A stretch of 31,840 bases of DNA, from NCBI GenBank assembly GCA_045629585.1, contig JAZQRM010000020.1:1-31840 (forward strand), read 5' to 3'. Shown here piece by piece: positions 1-8,159 of the stretch (positions are counted from its first letter, which is position 1; every line of letters begins with the position of its first letter). The notes under the pieces are model-generated. The model was not told the DNA's origin. It worked only from the letters and a program-made list of their open reading frames with translations, and did not search any database. A program made the position numbers and the translations under genes. Source of the stretch: Taishania sp045629585. GTDB lineage: Bacteria > Bacteroidota > Bacteroidia > Flavobacteriales_D > Crocinitomicaceae.

Positions 1-1
1 A

Positions 2-343
2 CCTTACGAAAAAGCAAAGGTCAAGCGCACTTCAAATTCTTATCAGGTGATTAACAAACGAAAGGGATTTTCATTGGATGTCAACTTTAAAATTGGAGAA
101 GCGATCCATGAAAAAACGGCTTTAGATGTATGGTTAACGGAGCGCTATTGCCTTTACCTTGATCAAAAAGACAGGTTTTATCGTTTCGAAATTCAACATG
201 AAGAATGGAAATTGAATAGAATTCACTTTGATCATTTGCATTTAGCGTATCAATTTGGTGCTTTTTCTACTCAACAGGTGCCGAATCTCGCGCACTATTC
301 TCCGGGTATACAGGTTGTGGCTTGGGGGAAAGAATTGCTCTAA
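2..343 (+). CDS. YqjF-like DUF2071 family protein, 5' end outside the window
   Basis: The reading frame is open to the left edge of the window, so the gene starts upstream; the GTG at 47 is only an internal codon. The visible C-terminal part carries the signature of the DUF2071/YqjF family: LTERYCLY near the middle followed by YRFEIQHEEW and a final PGIQVVAWG segment. Family members are small cytosolic proteins of unknown biochemical role. It ends with TAA, facing the degraded yoeB gene on the opposite strand 28 bases away. I am fairly sure of the family and can say nothing about the substrate. Confidence 0.75.
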   Translation, partial: PYEKAKVKRTSNSYQVINKRKGFSLDVNFKIGEAIHEKTALDVWLTERYCLYLDQKDRFYRFEIQHEEWKLNRIHFDHLHLAYQFGAFSTQQVPNLAHYSPGIQVVAWGKELL

Positions 344-371
344 GTTTTTGAGTTGGTCAGTTTTTAAGCGA

Positions 372-626
372 TCAATTGTGATAACGGCATGCGACAATGA
401 TTATTGCATTTTCAGAGATGGCATAAACCAATAGATGTTCGCTGTCAATTCTGCGGGACCAAAAGCCTTTTAGGTCATGTTTTAATGCTTAAGGTTTGCC
501 CATTCCTTCGAGAGGTGTACAAGTAATCACCTTGATAAGTTCATTGATGCGTTTCAACTTTACTTTGTCATTTTGTTGCCAAAATAGATAATCATTCCAA
601 GCCGTTGGTGTCCATGTGATTTTCAT
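372..626 (-). pseudogene. yoeB: YoeB toxin gene, interrupted by a nonsense codon at the catalytic Glu46 position
   Basis: Reading the minus strand from ATG at 626 gives an 84-codon frame that aligns end to end with YoeB, the ribosome-dependent mRNA interferase. It has ITWTPTAWNDYLFWQ at the start, KRINELIK and TPLEGMGKP in the middle, and ALKHDLKGFWSRRID, EHLLVY and ACRYHN at the end. Codon 46 (bases 491 to 489) is TAA. In E. coli YoeB the residue after GKP is Glu46, part of the catalytic set Glu46/Arg65/His83, so one GAA-to-TAA change would explain it. The Arg in WSRR and the final His are still encoded downstream. The start overlaps the antitoxin stop as ATGA, the normal translational coupling for this pair. 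The product should be a 45-residue inactive fragment. Confidence 0.9.
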
Positions 627-868
627 TCCTGTTTCAAGACTTGAACTTGATGATTTCCACTTTTCATTTCCTCCATGGATTTCAATAAGACTTCTCTATT
701 TTTGCCACTCATCAAATAAGCGGTTTCCTTTAGTGCATTATACTCCTCTAGTGGAACCAAAATAAGGTCTTTATTGTCTTTACGCTTGATAATCAATTCT
801 TCCACATCATCTACGACCATGTCCAACCATTTCTTAAGGTTTAACCTTAAATCTGAATAATTAATCAC
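623..868 (-). CDS. yefM: YefM/Phd family antitoxin
   Basis: An 81-residue protein read from GTG at 868. The N-terminus INYSDLRLNLKKWLD matches the DNA-binding Phd/YefM fold, and the middle (VEELIIKRKDNKDLILVPLEEYNALKETAYLM) is the typical YefM stretch. The C-terminal tail is charged and probably disordered, as expected of the part that wraps the toxin. YefM neutralises YoeB and with it represses its own promoter. Its reading frame is intact although the partner toxin is broken, so it may now act only as a repressor or protect against a related toxin elsewhere. GTG is the start because the alignment to YefM begins there. Confidence 0.9.
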   Translation of the reverse strand: MINYSDLRLNLKKWLDMVVDDVEELIIKRKDNKDLILVPLEEYNALKETAYLMSGKNREVLLKSMEEMKSGNHQVQVLKQE

Positions 869-901
869 TTTCAGACCTTTGTTTTTAGCAAAATTAGTAG
901 A

Positions 902-920
902 ACGTACTCATTTACGTACT
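902..920 (-). promoter_or_regulatory. Probable YefM operator: two ACGTACT repeats
   Basis: Thirty-odd bases upstream of the antitoxin start the sequence ACGTACT occurs twice (902-908 and 914-920). The palindromic GTAC cores lie at 904-907 and 916-919, exactly 12 bases centre to centre. From memory, the E. coli yefM-yoeB operator also has two palindromes with a TGTACA core spaced about one helical turn apart. The match in position, core and spacing makes this the likely autoregulatory site; binding itself is inferred. Confidence 0.55.
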
Positions 921-970
921 TTATTGTGTTAGGGTGTTGAAATTAAATCGATAAAAATTATTTAAGCGTG

Positions 971-1783
971 TTACAAAGTCAATATCCTTTTTATTTCGGA
1001 TTGGTAGTGTGGGTTGTCTGTTATTCCATTGTGTCCTTGATTGGTTAATAAGATCAATTCTGTATTGGTTTTATATTCATCGTGTAATCGTTGAGAAGCC
1101 TTGTAATTAATGAGTTGATCTTTATTTCCATGAAATAAAAATATGGGCATTTTGCAATTAGTTAAATAGTGATTGGTATCTAATTTGTAATTTAAGATAA
1201 AGGTCGGAATGAGAGGGAACATCTTTTTCATTAAATCCGTCAAATTGTAATAGGGCGCTTGTAAAATCAATTTTTTCGGATTGTTGTCAGCTGCTAATTT
1301 GGCTGCCATTCCTGTGCCAATGGAGTATCCTACTATCGTAATTTTATCCTGCTGATAGCGCATTTTCATTTCATCATAAACCAGTTGATTGTCTTCAAAT
1401 AATTGGTTTTGGGAGGTGATTTTACCTGTACTTTTCCCATAGCCACGGTAATCAAGTAGACATACATCATAGCCCAAATTGGTATAAGTTGTGGCAATAG
1501 ATCCCCACGAATCGATGTTTCCAGCATTACCGTGTAGATAAAATATTAATCCTTTACTTTCCTTAGCTTTAAAGAGTACTCCATTTAATGTTTTGCCATC
1601 TTTAGTTGGGAAGTACATTTCTTGGTATTCTCCGGAAAAATTGAAGGTATGATTCTTCGGTAGACGTTGTGGGTAAAAAATGAGCTTTTCCTGATTAAAA
1701 TACAAAATCACGCATAACAAGGCGTACAAGCAGCATACGACTGCCACTGTGATTAAGGATACTTTAAAAATGGTGCTGTTCAT
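971..1783 (-). CDS. Membrane-anchored alpha/beta hydrolase (BEM46/ABHD13-like)
   Basis: A 270-residue protein with an uncleaved-looking hydrophobic N-terminus (about residues 6-28), followed by LIFYPQR and an alpha/beta hydrolase domain. The oxyanion-side motif FYLHGNAGN (81-89), the nucleophile elbow GYSIGTG with Ser154, a probable acid Asp222 in HGNKDQ, and His251 in QGHNG form a complete catalytic triad. The spacing and the HGNAGN motif fit the BEM46-type serine hydrolases, usually esterases or thioesterases of unknown substrate, anchored to the membrane. It sits upstream of the toxin-antitoxin pair on the same strand with about 100 bases between, so it is probably a separate unit. Confidence 0.85.
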   Translation of the reverse strand: MNSTIFKVSLITVAVVCCLYALLCVILYFNQEKLIFYPQRLPKNHTFNFSGEYQEMYFPTKDGKTLNGVLFKAKESKGLIFYLHGNAGNIDSWGSIATTYTNLGYDVCLLDYRGYGKSTGKITSQNQLFEDNQLVYDEMKMRYQQDKITIVGYSIGTGMAAKLAADNNPKKLILQAPYYNLTDLMKKMFPLIPTFILNYKLDTNHYLTNCKMPIFLFHGNKDQLINYKASQRLHDEYKTNTELILLTNQGHNGITDNPHYQSEIKRILTL

Positions 1784-1880
1784 TTTTTATATGATGTTTT
1801 CTTTTAGGAAAGTTAGTGAATTAATGCAAACTCTTTGTATTTCCTTGGTATCTTTAAAGCTTAAATAGCATTACTTAGAA

Positions 1881-2765
1881 ATGAATAATTTATCACTACT
1901 TATTTTCTTTTTTATAAGCTTTTTTCATTTACAAGCGCAGGATAATACTGTTTATAGAAAAAAGTTAGATCAAGGAAAATCAAAAATTGAATTGCTTACA
2001 GACAAAACCTATGGTACTCAAGGAACAAAAATCACAGATACAAGATTCGAAGTCATAGAAACCATCAAAGGAGGAAAAAATGAATGCTATATTGGTAAAA
2101 TTCATGCTTAAACCATTCGTTTCTTTGGACACGAAGGACAGAAAAAAGAATTTACCGTTAAAATGACTCCTTTAGCGGGTAAAGGGAATACGTTAGATTT
2201 ACGATTTAAATGTGATGAGTTGTTCTTTGATACAGATCGGATTACAACAGTCAAATTTGGTTGCTGTGGCGCACCGTTTTCTATTGGAATACAAAATTAT
2301 AAAAATGAAAAAATAATTGAAGGAGATGTTTCTATTCTAGAGGGTAATCGATATACATTTCCGACTATTTACGCATCATTCATAGGAAAGGACAGCGCAG
2401 ATCGAGTTGGATCCTTCTTTTTTAATAACGGAAAAGGGCAATCGTATGAAATACAGGTTTTAACAAGTATTGATATGAATAAGATATATACAGAATCCTT
2501 TGACATTAATGTGCTCCATCCACAAACAAAGCAGTATTTGGACCTTACTTTTAATCCTTATCGATTTATATCTACGTTTAATTTATTTCAAGTAGATTCC
2601 TCAACAAATGGTACGGTAAATTGTGAATTTACTATTCAATTTAAATTCTACGACGGCTCTTTGATTGGAAATAGTCAAAACATAACGAAAACGATTACCA
2701 TTCCAATTATCGAAAGTTTGCCTTTTGGAAAGGTTGAATTAGTTCAGCAGCTCTTTTTGAACTAG
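1881..2765 (+). pseudogene. Secreted protein of unknown function split by one in-frame TAA
   Basis: Two open stretches, 1881-2108 and 2112-2765, lie in the same frame and are separated only by TAA at 2109-2111. Read through, they make one 294-residue protein: a signal peptide ending in FFHLQAQ (residues 1-20), then a soluble, mostly beta-type domain. The segment just after the stop (TIRFFGHEGQKKEFTV) continues the frame with normal codons, and the ATG at 2163 is not preceded by an obvious new start region, so one gene interrupted by a point mutation is the simplest reading. I recognise no family. If reinitiation occurs at 2163, the 200-residue remainder would lack a signal peptide. Confidence 0.6.
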
Positions 2766-2798
2766 CTGCTTTTCACCTCTAATTAATAGACATAGGAT

Positions 2799-3347
2799 TT
2801 GAAGAAAAAACGTTTGCTTTATTTTGTTTTTATTGCTTTAGTGTTGTGCTATGTAAGCCTGCTTTGTGGTCGTTGGAATTTGTTTGATAAGGGTAGTAAA
2901 TATATTTTTACGCCTGAAGAAGGGCAAACGTATTTCATTGTTAAGCTTCACAATTACGAAGATAAAGACCTTAAAAGTAGAAGAACGACTTTTGATTTTA
3001 GCGCTCGACGTTTAATTACTTTAAAGAACGGGAATTATCAAATCAGCAAGAAAGATTCGGTTTTCATTAAAACCAAGGAAGGCGCACTAATTAACTTTGA
3101 TCCTAATGATACCAACGAAAACGCTTTTAAACTATGTTATTTTCAGAATACGATTGGGAATGGTATTTCTGTTGACTATTATGCTGAAAAGTATGGGGTT
3201 AAACTTTCACGAAAATTTCGTGATTTTCATTTAAAATATGATTTGTTATATTTCAGAGTTGGAAAAAAATGTTCAACAGATAGTTTACAATCTGATGATG
3301 ATGAACTATCAAAGCTGCTCGTCGAATATTTTTCTGAGATAGAGTAG
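2799..3347 (+). CDS. Membrane-anchored or secreted protein of unknown function
   Basis: A 182-residue frame that begins with TTG, because a stop codon lies two codons upstream and no ATG follows in the N-terminal region. The start KKKRLLYFVFIALVLCYVSLL is a strong basic-plus-hydrophobic export signal or membrane anchor. The rest is a charged soluble domain (residues about 30-182) with a mixed beta pattern and an acidic tail. A Cys follows the hydrophobic stretch (SLLCG) but does not make a clean lipobox. It lies 33 bases after the split gene and may share its transcript. Family unknown. Confidence 0.65.
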   Translation: MKKKRLLYFVFIALVLCYVSLLCGRWNLFDKGSKYIFTPEEGQTYFIVKLHNYEDKDLKSRRTTFDFSARRLITLKNGNYQISKKDSVFIKTKEGALINFDPNDTNENAFKLCYFQNTIGNGISVDYYAEKYGVKLSRKFRDFHLKYDLLYFRVGKKCSTDSLQSDDDELSKLLVEYFSEIE

Positions 3348-3386
3348 ATGATTTGAGGGCGTTTTGAGATTGGCAGCAATTATTAT

Positions 3387-3437
3387 TTAACATTTATCTA
3401 AAAGCTTAAAAAAGTGTTAAATAAATAGATACATTTG
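3387..3437 (+). promoter_or_regulatory. Candidate promoter of the 24-kb surface/toxin operon
   Basis: The gap before the first operon gene holds a perfect Bacteroidota -7 box, TACATTTG (3430-3437, consensus TAnnTTTG), about 40 bases upstream of the ATG. The expected -33 TTTG is poor (TTA near 3406-3408), so the promoter may be weak or need an activator. An inverted repeat TTAACA/TGTTAA (3387-3392 and 3415-3420) covers the -33 zone and could be a regulator site. Activity is inferred from motif match only. Confidence 0.4.
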
Positions 3438-3477
3438 TAATGTCTAACAATTAAATGAACGATTTTTTCAATAGGAA

Positions 3478-5226
3478 ATGAAGCCTACTACAATAATTAG
3501 CTTATTATTACTACTTTGCTGTTTTGTTCAGTTCTCATTTTCACAAGATGTTTCACGGTTACTGCAAGATGTAAAGAACGTTATTACAACAGATCCATTA
3601 TCCATTCAAGGAGGATTAAATGCAGGTTTGGTTTTTTATGATGCTAAAGGAACACCGAATCGTCGAGATCCATTCTTGTGGAATATCCATTCTAATTTAA
3701 CCATCAATCTTTTTGGGAAGATTAGTTGTCCGTTAACTTTTACAGTTACTCAACAAGATCGGAAATTCACTCATGGATTAGATAAGTTCAGTCAGCCTTT
3801 TAATCAGTTTGGTTTAAGCCCTAATTATAAATGGTTGACCGTTCATGCAGGATATCGAAGTATGGAATTTAGTGAATACACCATGAGTGGTACCTTATTT
3901 TTAGGAGGTGGAATTGAAATAAAACCTGAAAAAGGAATCGTTTCAGGAAGTGTTGGTTATGGAAGAATGATGAAAGCTGTGCCATTGGGAGGTGTTAACG
4001 GAGTGATGGTTTCTTATCCTGCATTTGAACGATTAGGAGGAGCTGCAAAAATTAAAATTGGAAGAGATAAACATTTTATAGAATTTTTATATTTTAATGC
4101 ATTTGACAACAAAAGGTCTATCTCTTTTGATACGACCAATGCTATATTACCATCTGAAAATCAAATTTACGGAGTTCAATTTGGGAATACTTTTTTTGAT
4201 AAACTTAAAATTAGTGGTTCCTATCATTTGAGTATTTTGAATCCTAATACTTATTTACCTGTCCAGAAATTTGAACGGTTTACGTATGTCAATAAACTTT
4301 TTTCCCCGCGAGCAAATACACAAGTAAACTCAAGTTATTTTTTGCAAGTTGATTACGAAGTGGCAGGATACACAGTTGGAGCTAAGTTTAAAAGGGTTGA
4401 TCCTGATTATGCAAGTTTGGGAAGTATATTTATCGCCAATGATTTACAGGAGTACGCATTGACATTAGGTAAAAGTTTTAAAAATAATGTCGTCTTGGTA
4501 AATGGTAGTTTAGGTATGCAAGAAAACAATTTGGATCGTAAGCAATTGGCCACTCAACGTCGCGTCGCGGGTAGTATCATGGTTTCTGTAAATGCTATTA
4601 AGAACTTAGGTATTAATTTAACTTATTCTAATTTTAGTAGTAACGTAGTTGCATTATATGATATCTATTATGATTCTATAAGGCTTGCTCAATTGAATGA
4701 GACAGGGAATGCAATGGTGAGTTATTCTTTTGGTAAAAAAATTAAGAATTCTTTTTCTATTCAATCGACACTTCAGAAATCGGGAGGGAATAAGCAACCT
4801 ACGAATTTGATGTTATTGCTAAATCCTAATTACAATGTACAATTCAATAAGTATGTGGGGATGACCTTTGGTTTAAATATTAACCAAAATCAAGTTGTTG
4901 GTTCAAATACTTTTAATGTGGGGCCAACTGTTGGTGTTAACGGAACTGCATTAAAGAATAAATTGAAGTTAAATTCAAATTTCTCTTTTCAACAGTCTAA
5001 ATTAAATGATGTTTTGACCAACCAAAATTTCACTTTAATAGTAGGTGTAAATTACGCAGTTAGTAAGTCTCAAAGTTTGAAACTGAATTATGCTTTTATT
5101 AAGCGTAAAGCAGTAGTGGAAGGAGCCCAAGATTTTATTGAAAATAGATTAACAATTAACTACAGCTATACTTTTAGTACAGGATATAAGCAAATAAAAA
5201 CAAAGTTAGAGAATAAAAAAAAATGA
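3478..5226 (+). CDS. Outer-membrane beta-barrel protein, first gene of the operon
   Basis: A 582-residue protein with a clear signal peptide (MKPTTIISLLLLLCC to FSFSQ, residues 1-22). After it comes a long run of alternating polar and hydrophobic strands, many ending in aromatic residues with short turns, for example around GLSPNYKWLTVHAGYRSMEF and LGINLTYSNFSSNV, up to a final strand RLTINYSYTF. This is the pattern of a large outer-membrane barrel of about 20 or more strands. The last residues (KTKLENKKK) form a charged tail, unusual because most barrels end on the final aromatic strand. The stop overlaps the next start as ATGA, implying coupled translation. It is probably the membrane anchor or channel of the encoded surface structure; no family name can be assigned. 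Confidence 0.75.
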   Translation: MKPTTIISLLLLLCCFVQFSFSQDVSRLLQDVKNVITTDPLSIQGGLNAGLVFYDAKGTPNRRDPFLWNIHSNLTINLFGKISCPLTFTVTQQDRKFTHGLDKFSQPFNQFGLSPNYKWLTVHAGYRSMEFSEYTMSGTLFLGGGIEIKPEKGIVSGSVGYGRMMKAVPLGGVNGVMVSYPAFERLGGAAKIKIGRDKHFIEFLYFNAFDNKRSISFDTTNAILPSENQIYGVQFGNTFFDKLKISGSYHLSILNPNTYLPVQKFERFTYVNKLFSPRANTQVNSSYFLQVDYEVAGYTVGAKFKRVDPDYASLGSIFIANDLQEYALTLGKSFKNNVVLVNGSLGMQENNLDRKQLATQRRVAGSIMVSVNAIKNLGINLTYSNFSSNVVALYDIYYDSIRLAQLNETGNAMVSYSFGKKIKNSFSIQSTLQKSGGNKQPTNLMLLLNPNYNVQFNKYVGMTFGLNINQNQVVGSNTFNVGPTVGVNGTALKNKLKLNSNFSFQQSKLNDVLTNQNFTLIVGVNYAVSKSQSLKLNYAFIKRKAVVEGAQDFIENRLTINYSYTFSTGYKQIKTKLENKKK

Positions 5227-7205
5227 TAAGATACCTATTATATTTTCTGTTTTTCTTACCCATTTTTTATGGAAACGGGCAGTCGATACATGTTGTATCA
5301 AAAAGTAATTCTGAAAGGATCGAATTAAAATGGTATGCTCCTTCACTATTGTTAGATGAGTCTGTGCATATTTTTAGATCTACTGATTCTCTTTCTTGGG
5401 AGCAAATAAATTCTACACCAATTAAGAAGTTTGATTATGTCATCACATCAAATGAGTTTAAGGAAGATAAGGATTTGGTTGATATTAAGAGTCTTTTGAA
5501 AGGGAATTCTAAGTTGGAGGATTTGGCTAAGCTAATTATTACGATGAAATCTTTTGAAAGTATTCCTTTAGCTAAATATTTAGGTATTTATTACCAAGAT
5601 GATGAAGTGGTTAAAGGAGGACACTATTATTATAAGATCGAGACAGAATCTAAGAAAGTTCTAGGGTATTCTAAGAAAATAGATTTAGGGAATTTAACAG
5701 ATGCAATTAAAGTTGATAGTATCTATTATGAACAACAGAAAAAAGGGGTTTCTTTTCGATGGCTTCCAGATCCTTATTCTTATTTCGGTGTAAATATTTA
5801 TCGATCTAGTCATAGGGATTCAATAGGTGTGCTAGTAAATGCTACGCCTATTTTAGTTTCTGTGATTAAAGATGATAACGGAAAAAGTGTGTATCCTAAA
5901 TTTTTCTACACTGATGAACGATTGGAAGAGAAAAGAACTTTTTATTACCGTATTGTTGGATTAGATTTTTTTAATCAGCACACTGCTTTTTCTGAACCGA
6001 TTGAAATTCGTATTAAAGATGAGACTTTACCGGTAGCCCCTATTAATTTACGTAAGCGTATTTACGATAAAAATGTATATCTCGAATGGTTTAAAGAAGA
6101 GGAAGATGATGATTTTTTGGAATATCAAATTTTTTATTCGACACCTAGGGATACTATTTTTAAACGCTTGGAAACACCATTTTCCTTAGAATTTAAAGAT
6201 TCTGTTTATCAGGTCGAGCAATTGGAGGACGGGCTGTATTTTTTTACTATAGCCGCCATAGATGAAGATGGAAATGCTGGATATTCTAATGAAATTGTAG
6301 TTGAAATTTTGGATCAGACACCACCTATGATTCCTCAAAATGTTATAGTAATCAGTGATTCTTCACGACTAATCATTCAATGGGATGCAAATCAAGAAGG
6401 GGATTTAAAGGGCTACAAAATTTACCGTTCTATTGAAGGGCAAGTTGAAAACTTAAGCTTATTGACAGCCAAAGCCTTCACTAATAATTTTTTCATTGAT
6501 TCATTACCTAAGAATGCGATGAATAATTTTAGTTATTCCGTTTTGGCTATTGATACCAATTATAATGAAAGTGGATTATCTACTATGGTCAGTAATAAGA
6601 TGATTGACATCACTCCGCCTCGAGAACCTTTTATAAAAAATATTACAGTAGAAGGTGAAAGTTTACTTGTAGAGTGGGTAAGAAATACTGAATTAGATTT
6701 AGCTGGTTATGTCTTGATGAGAAAAGAGAAAGTAGAGGACACTATGCAAATCATTAATCGTTTACTCATCCCTGGAGATATCAATATGTATTTTGACCGT
6801 TCTTTTGAAACGAATAAAGAATACGCCTATCAATTGATTGCTGTGGATAAAACAGGTAATAAATCACGGGCCTCCAATCTCTTTAAAATTACTCTTCCAA
6901 AAGTTAATAAAGAAAGAGAAATTACTGTTCAATTTACAAAGGCGAAATACAATAAAAAACTCCGTTCACTTCAATTGGTCTGGAGGTATGAACAAGAAGA
7001 GGAGGAAATCGCACAACGAATTTTGTTTAAAAGAGATCATTTAGGCGAATTCAAGCCTTTGGTTTATCTGAAAAATGAACAGAAATATACTGATAGTAAT
7101 ATTAGTTCAAAAACGAACAGTGAATATCAAATTCGAGTATATGATGCAGAAGGCAACATCTACAGAAGTGATATTTATAAATTCAAACCATCTCAAAATC
7201 TATAA
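5223..7205 (+). CDS. Secreted fibronectin type III repeat protein
   Basis: A 660-residue protein with a signal peptide (MIRYLLYFLFFLPIFYGNGQ) and about six fibronectin type III-like domains at roughly 22-155, 161-268, 269-365, 366-463, 464-560 and 565-655. Each has the strand pattern W ... YxIYRS ... Y..I.A.D..GN.S. The linkers TPPMIPQN and TPPREPF mark boundaries between domains three, four and five. FN3 strings act as extended extracellular spacers or binding arms. No sorting domain is visible at the C-terminus, so it may stay at the membrane or bind the preceding barrel, with which it overlaps by four bases. Confidence 0.8.
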   Translation: MIRYLLYFLFFLPIFYGNGQSIHVVSKSNSERIELKWYAPSLLLDESVHIFRSTDSLSWEQINSTPIKKFDYVITSNEFKEDKDLVDIKSLLKGNSKLEDLAKLIITMKSFESIPLAKYLGIYYQDDEVVKGGHYYYKIETESKKVLGYSKKIDLGNLTDAIKVDSIYYEQQKKGVSFRWLPDPYSYFGVNIYRSSHRDSIGVLVNATPILVSVIKDDNGKSVYPKFFYTDERLEEKRTFYYRIVGLDFFNQHTAFSEPIEIRIKDETLPVAPINLRKRIYDKNVYLEWFKEEEDDDFLEYQIFYSTPRDTIFKRLETPFSLEFKDSVYQVEQLEDGLYFFTIAAIDEDGNAGYSNEIVVEILDQTPPMIPQNVIVISDSSRLIIQWDANQEGDLKGYKIYRSIEGQVENLSLLTAKAFTNNFFIDSLPKNAMNNFSYSVLAIDTNYNESGLSTMVSNKMIDITPPREPFIKNITVEGESLLVEWVRNTELDLAGYVLMRKEKVEDTMQIINRLLIPGDINMYFDRSFETNKEYAYQLIAVDKTGNKSRASNLFKITLPKVNKEREITVQFTKAKYNKKLRSLQLVWRYEQEEEEIAQRILFKRDHLGEFKPLVYLKNEQKYTDSNISSKTNSEYQIRVYDAEGNIYRSDIYKFKPSQNL

Positions 7206-7207
7206 TT

Positions 7208-8143
7208 ATGAGAAAATTGACCTTTTTATTTAATGTTTTTTGTTTGGCACAGTCAATGATCTATGCTCAAGTAGGAATAAATACGTCCAACCCTAGTCCT
7301 TCATCTGCTTTGGATATTCAAGCTCCAGCAAGTGAAGTAAGAGGTGTCTTGTTGCCAAGAGTATCTACACAGGAACGATTATCGATTACCTCACCAGACA
7401 CCTCTTTGATGGTCTTTGATAAGGATGACAAATTGTTTTACTACTTTGATGGAGCAAGATGGGTGGGGCTACTTCCTAAAGAAGATACCTATAGTTTGTA
7501 CCCAGGGGGGAACAATCCCGATGTATCGCCAAAAGTAGTCGGTAACCTTGTTATTGATAATGGTAAAGTTCAAACTCCCAATCTAGAAGTAACGGGATTC
7601 AGTCATAATGCGCTTGTACCAACAGGAGCTATTTTAATGTGGTCTGGTCCTGTTACAAACATTCCTTATGGATGGAAACTATGTGATGGTGTAGTTTATA
7701 CGCATTCAGTAAATGGGGTAATGATGTCATTTCCAACCCCTGATTTACGTGGTAAATTTATTGCTGGATATGCCCCTAACAATTCCGAATATGCAATGGG
7801 TAACCAGGGTGGAAGCGACTCTTATCAGTTGGATAAGTCCCAGATGCCGGCACATCAGCATGTTATGAAGGGGGATGGGGCCACTGTGGAAATCTTATCA
7901 AGTGGTGGGCATTCACATTCTTTTAGAGCACCTAGTGGTATAAGTGACGCACGTGAATTTAATGGAGTTGGAAATAATAATATTGGTGATGAAATCACAG
8001 ATACAGAATCTTCATCTCATACTCATCCCAATAGTAGCTTTACTGGTTTAACTGGAGACGGAACCTCAGATGGTCTAGTTGGCACACCGATTGATAACCG
8101 GCCTTCCTATTATGTTTTGGCTTATATTATCAAGCTTCCTTAG
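7208..8143 (+). CDS. Secreted phage-tail-collar-domain protein
   Basis: A 311-residue protein with a signal peptide (to MIYAQ, about residue 21). It is followed by VGINTSNPSPSSALDIQAP, the start typical of Bacteroidota surface fibre proteins, and GVLLPRVSTQER. From about residue 135 it carries a tail-collar/short-tail-fibre domain: ALVPTGAILMWSG, GWKLCDG, TPDLRGKFIAGY, the PAHQH, HSHSF and HTHP histidine motifs, and the ending NRPSYYVLAYIIKL. In phage fibres of this class (for example T4 gp12) paired histidines bind metal in an intertwined trimer. It lies 2 bases after the FN3 gene, so it is an operon component and not part of a prophage. It could be a trimeric tip or receptor-binding fibre. 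Confidence 0.85.
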   Translation: MRKLTFLFNVFCLAQSMIYAQVGINTSNPSPSSALDIQAPASEVRGVLLPRVSTQERLSITSPDTSLMVFDKDDKLFYYFDGARWVGLLPKEDTYSLYPGGNNPDVSPKVVGNLVIDNGKVQTPNLEVTGFSHNALVPTGAILMWSGPVTNIPYGWKLCDGVVYTHSVNGVMMSFPTPDLRGKFIAGYAPNNSEYAMGNQGGSDSYQLDKSQMPAHQHVMKGDGATVEILSSGGHSHSFRAPSGISDAREFNGVGNNNIGDEITDTESSSHTHPNSSFTGLTGDGTSDGLVGTPIDNRPSYYVLAYIIKLP

Positions 8144-8159
8144 CCTTTAATTGCTTCTT

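Noticed and set aside
1834..1856. Promoter TTTG plus TATCTTTA before the split secreted gene
   Set aside because: The boxes are only 11 bases apart, far from the usual 19-20, and the -7 box lacks the final G.
489..2111. Possible recoding of TAA as a sense codon, since two genes carry in-frame TAA
   Set aside because: TAA ends several intact genes here (the DUF2071 gene, the hydrolase, the TANFOR gene, the toxin), so it is a true stop; point mutations or sequence errors are simpler.
7208..8143. Prophage or tail-like injection system suggested by the tail-collar domain
   Set aside because: No sheath, tube, baseplate, capsid or AAA+ assembly gene is present nearby, and the protein has a Sec signal peptide.
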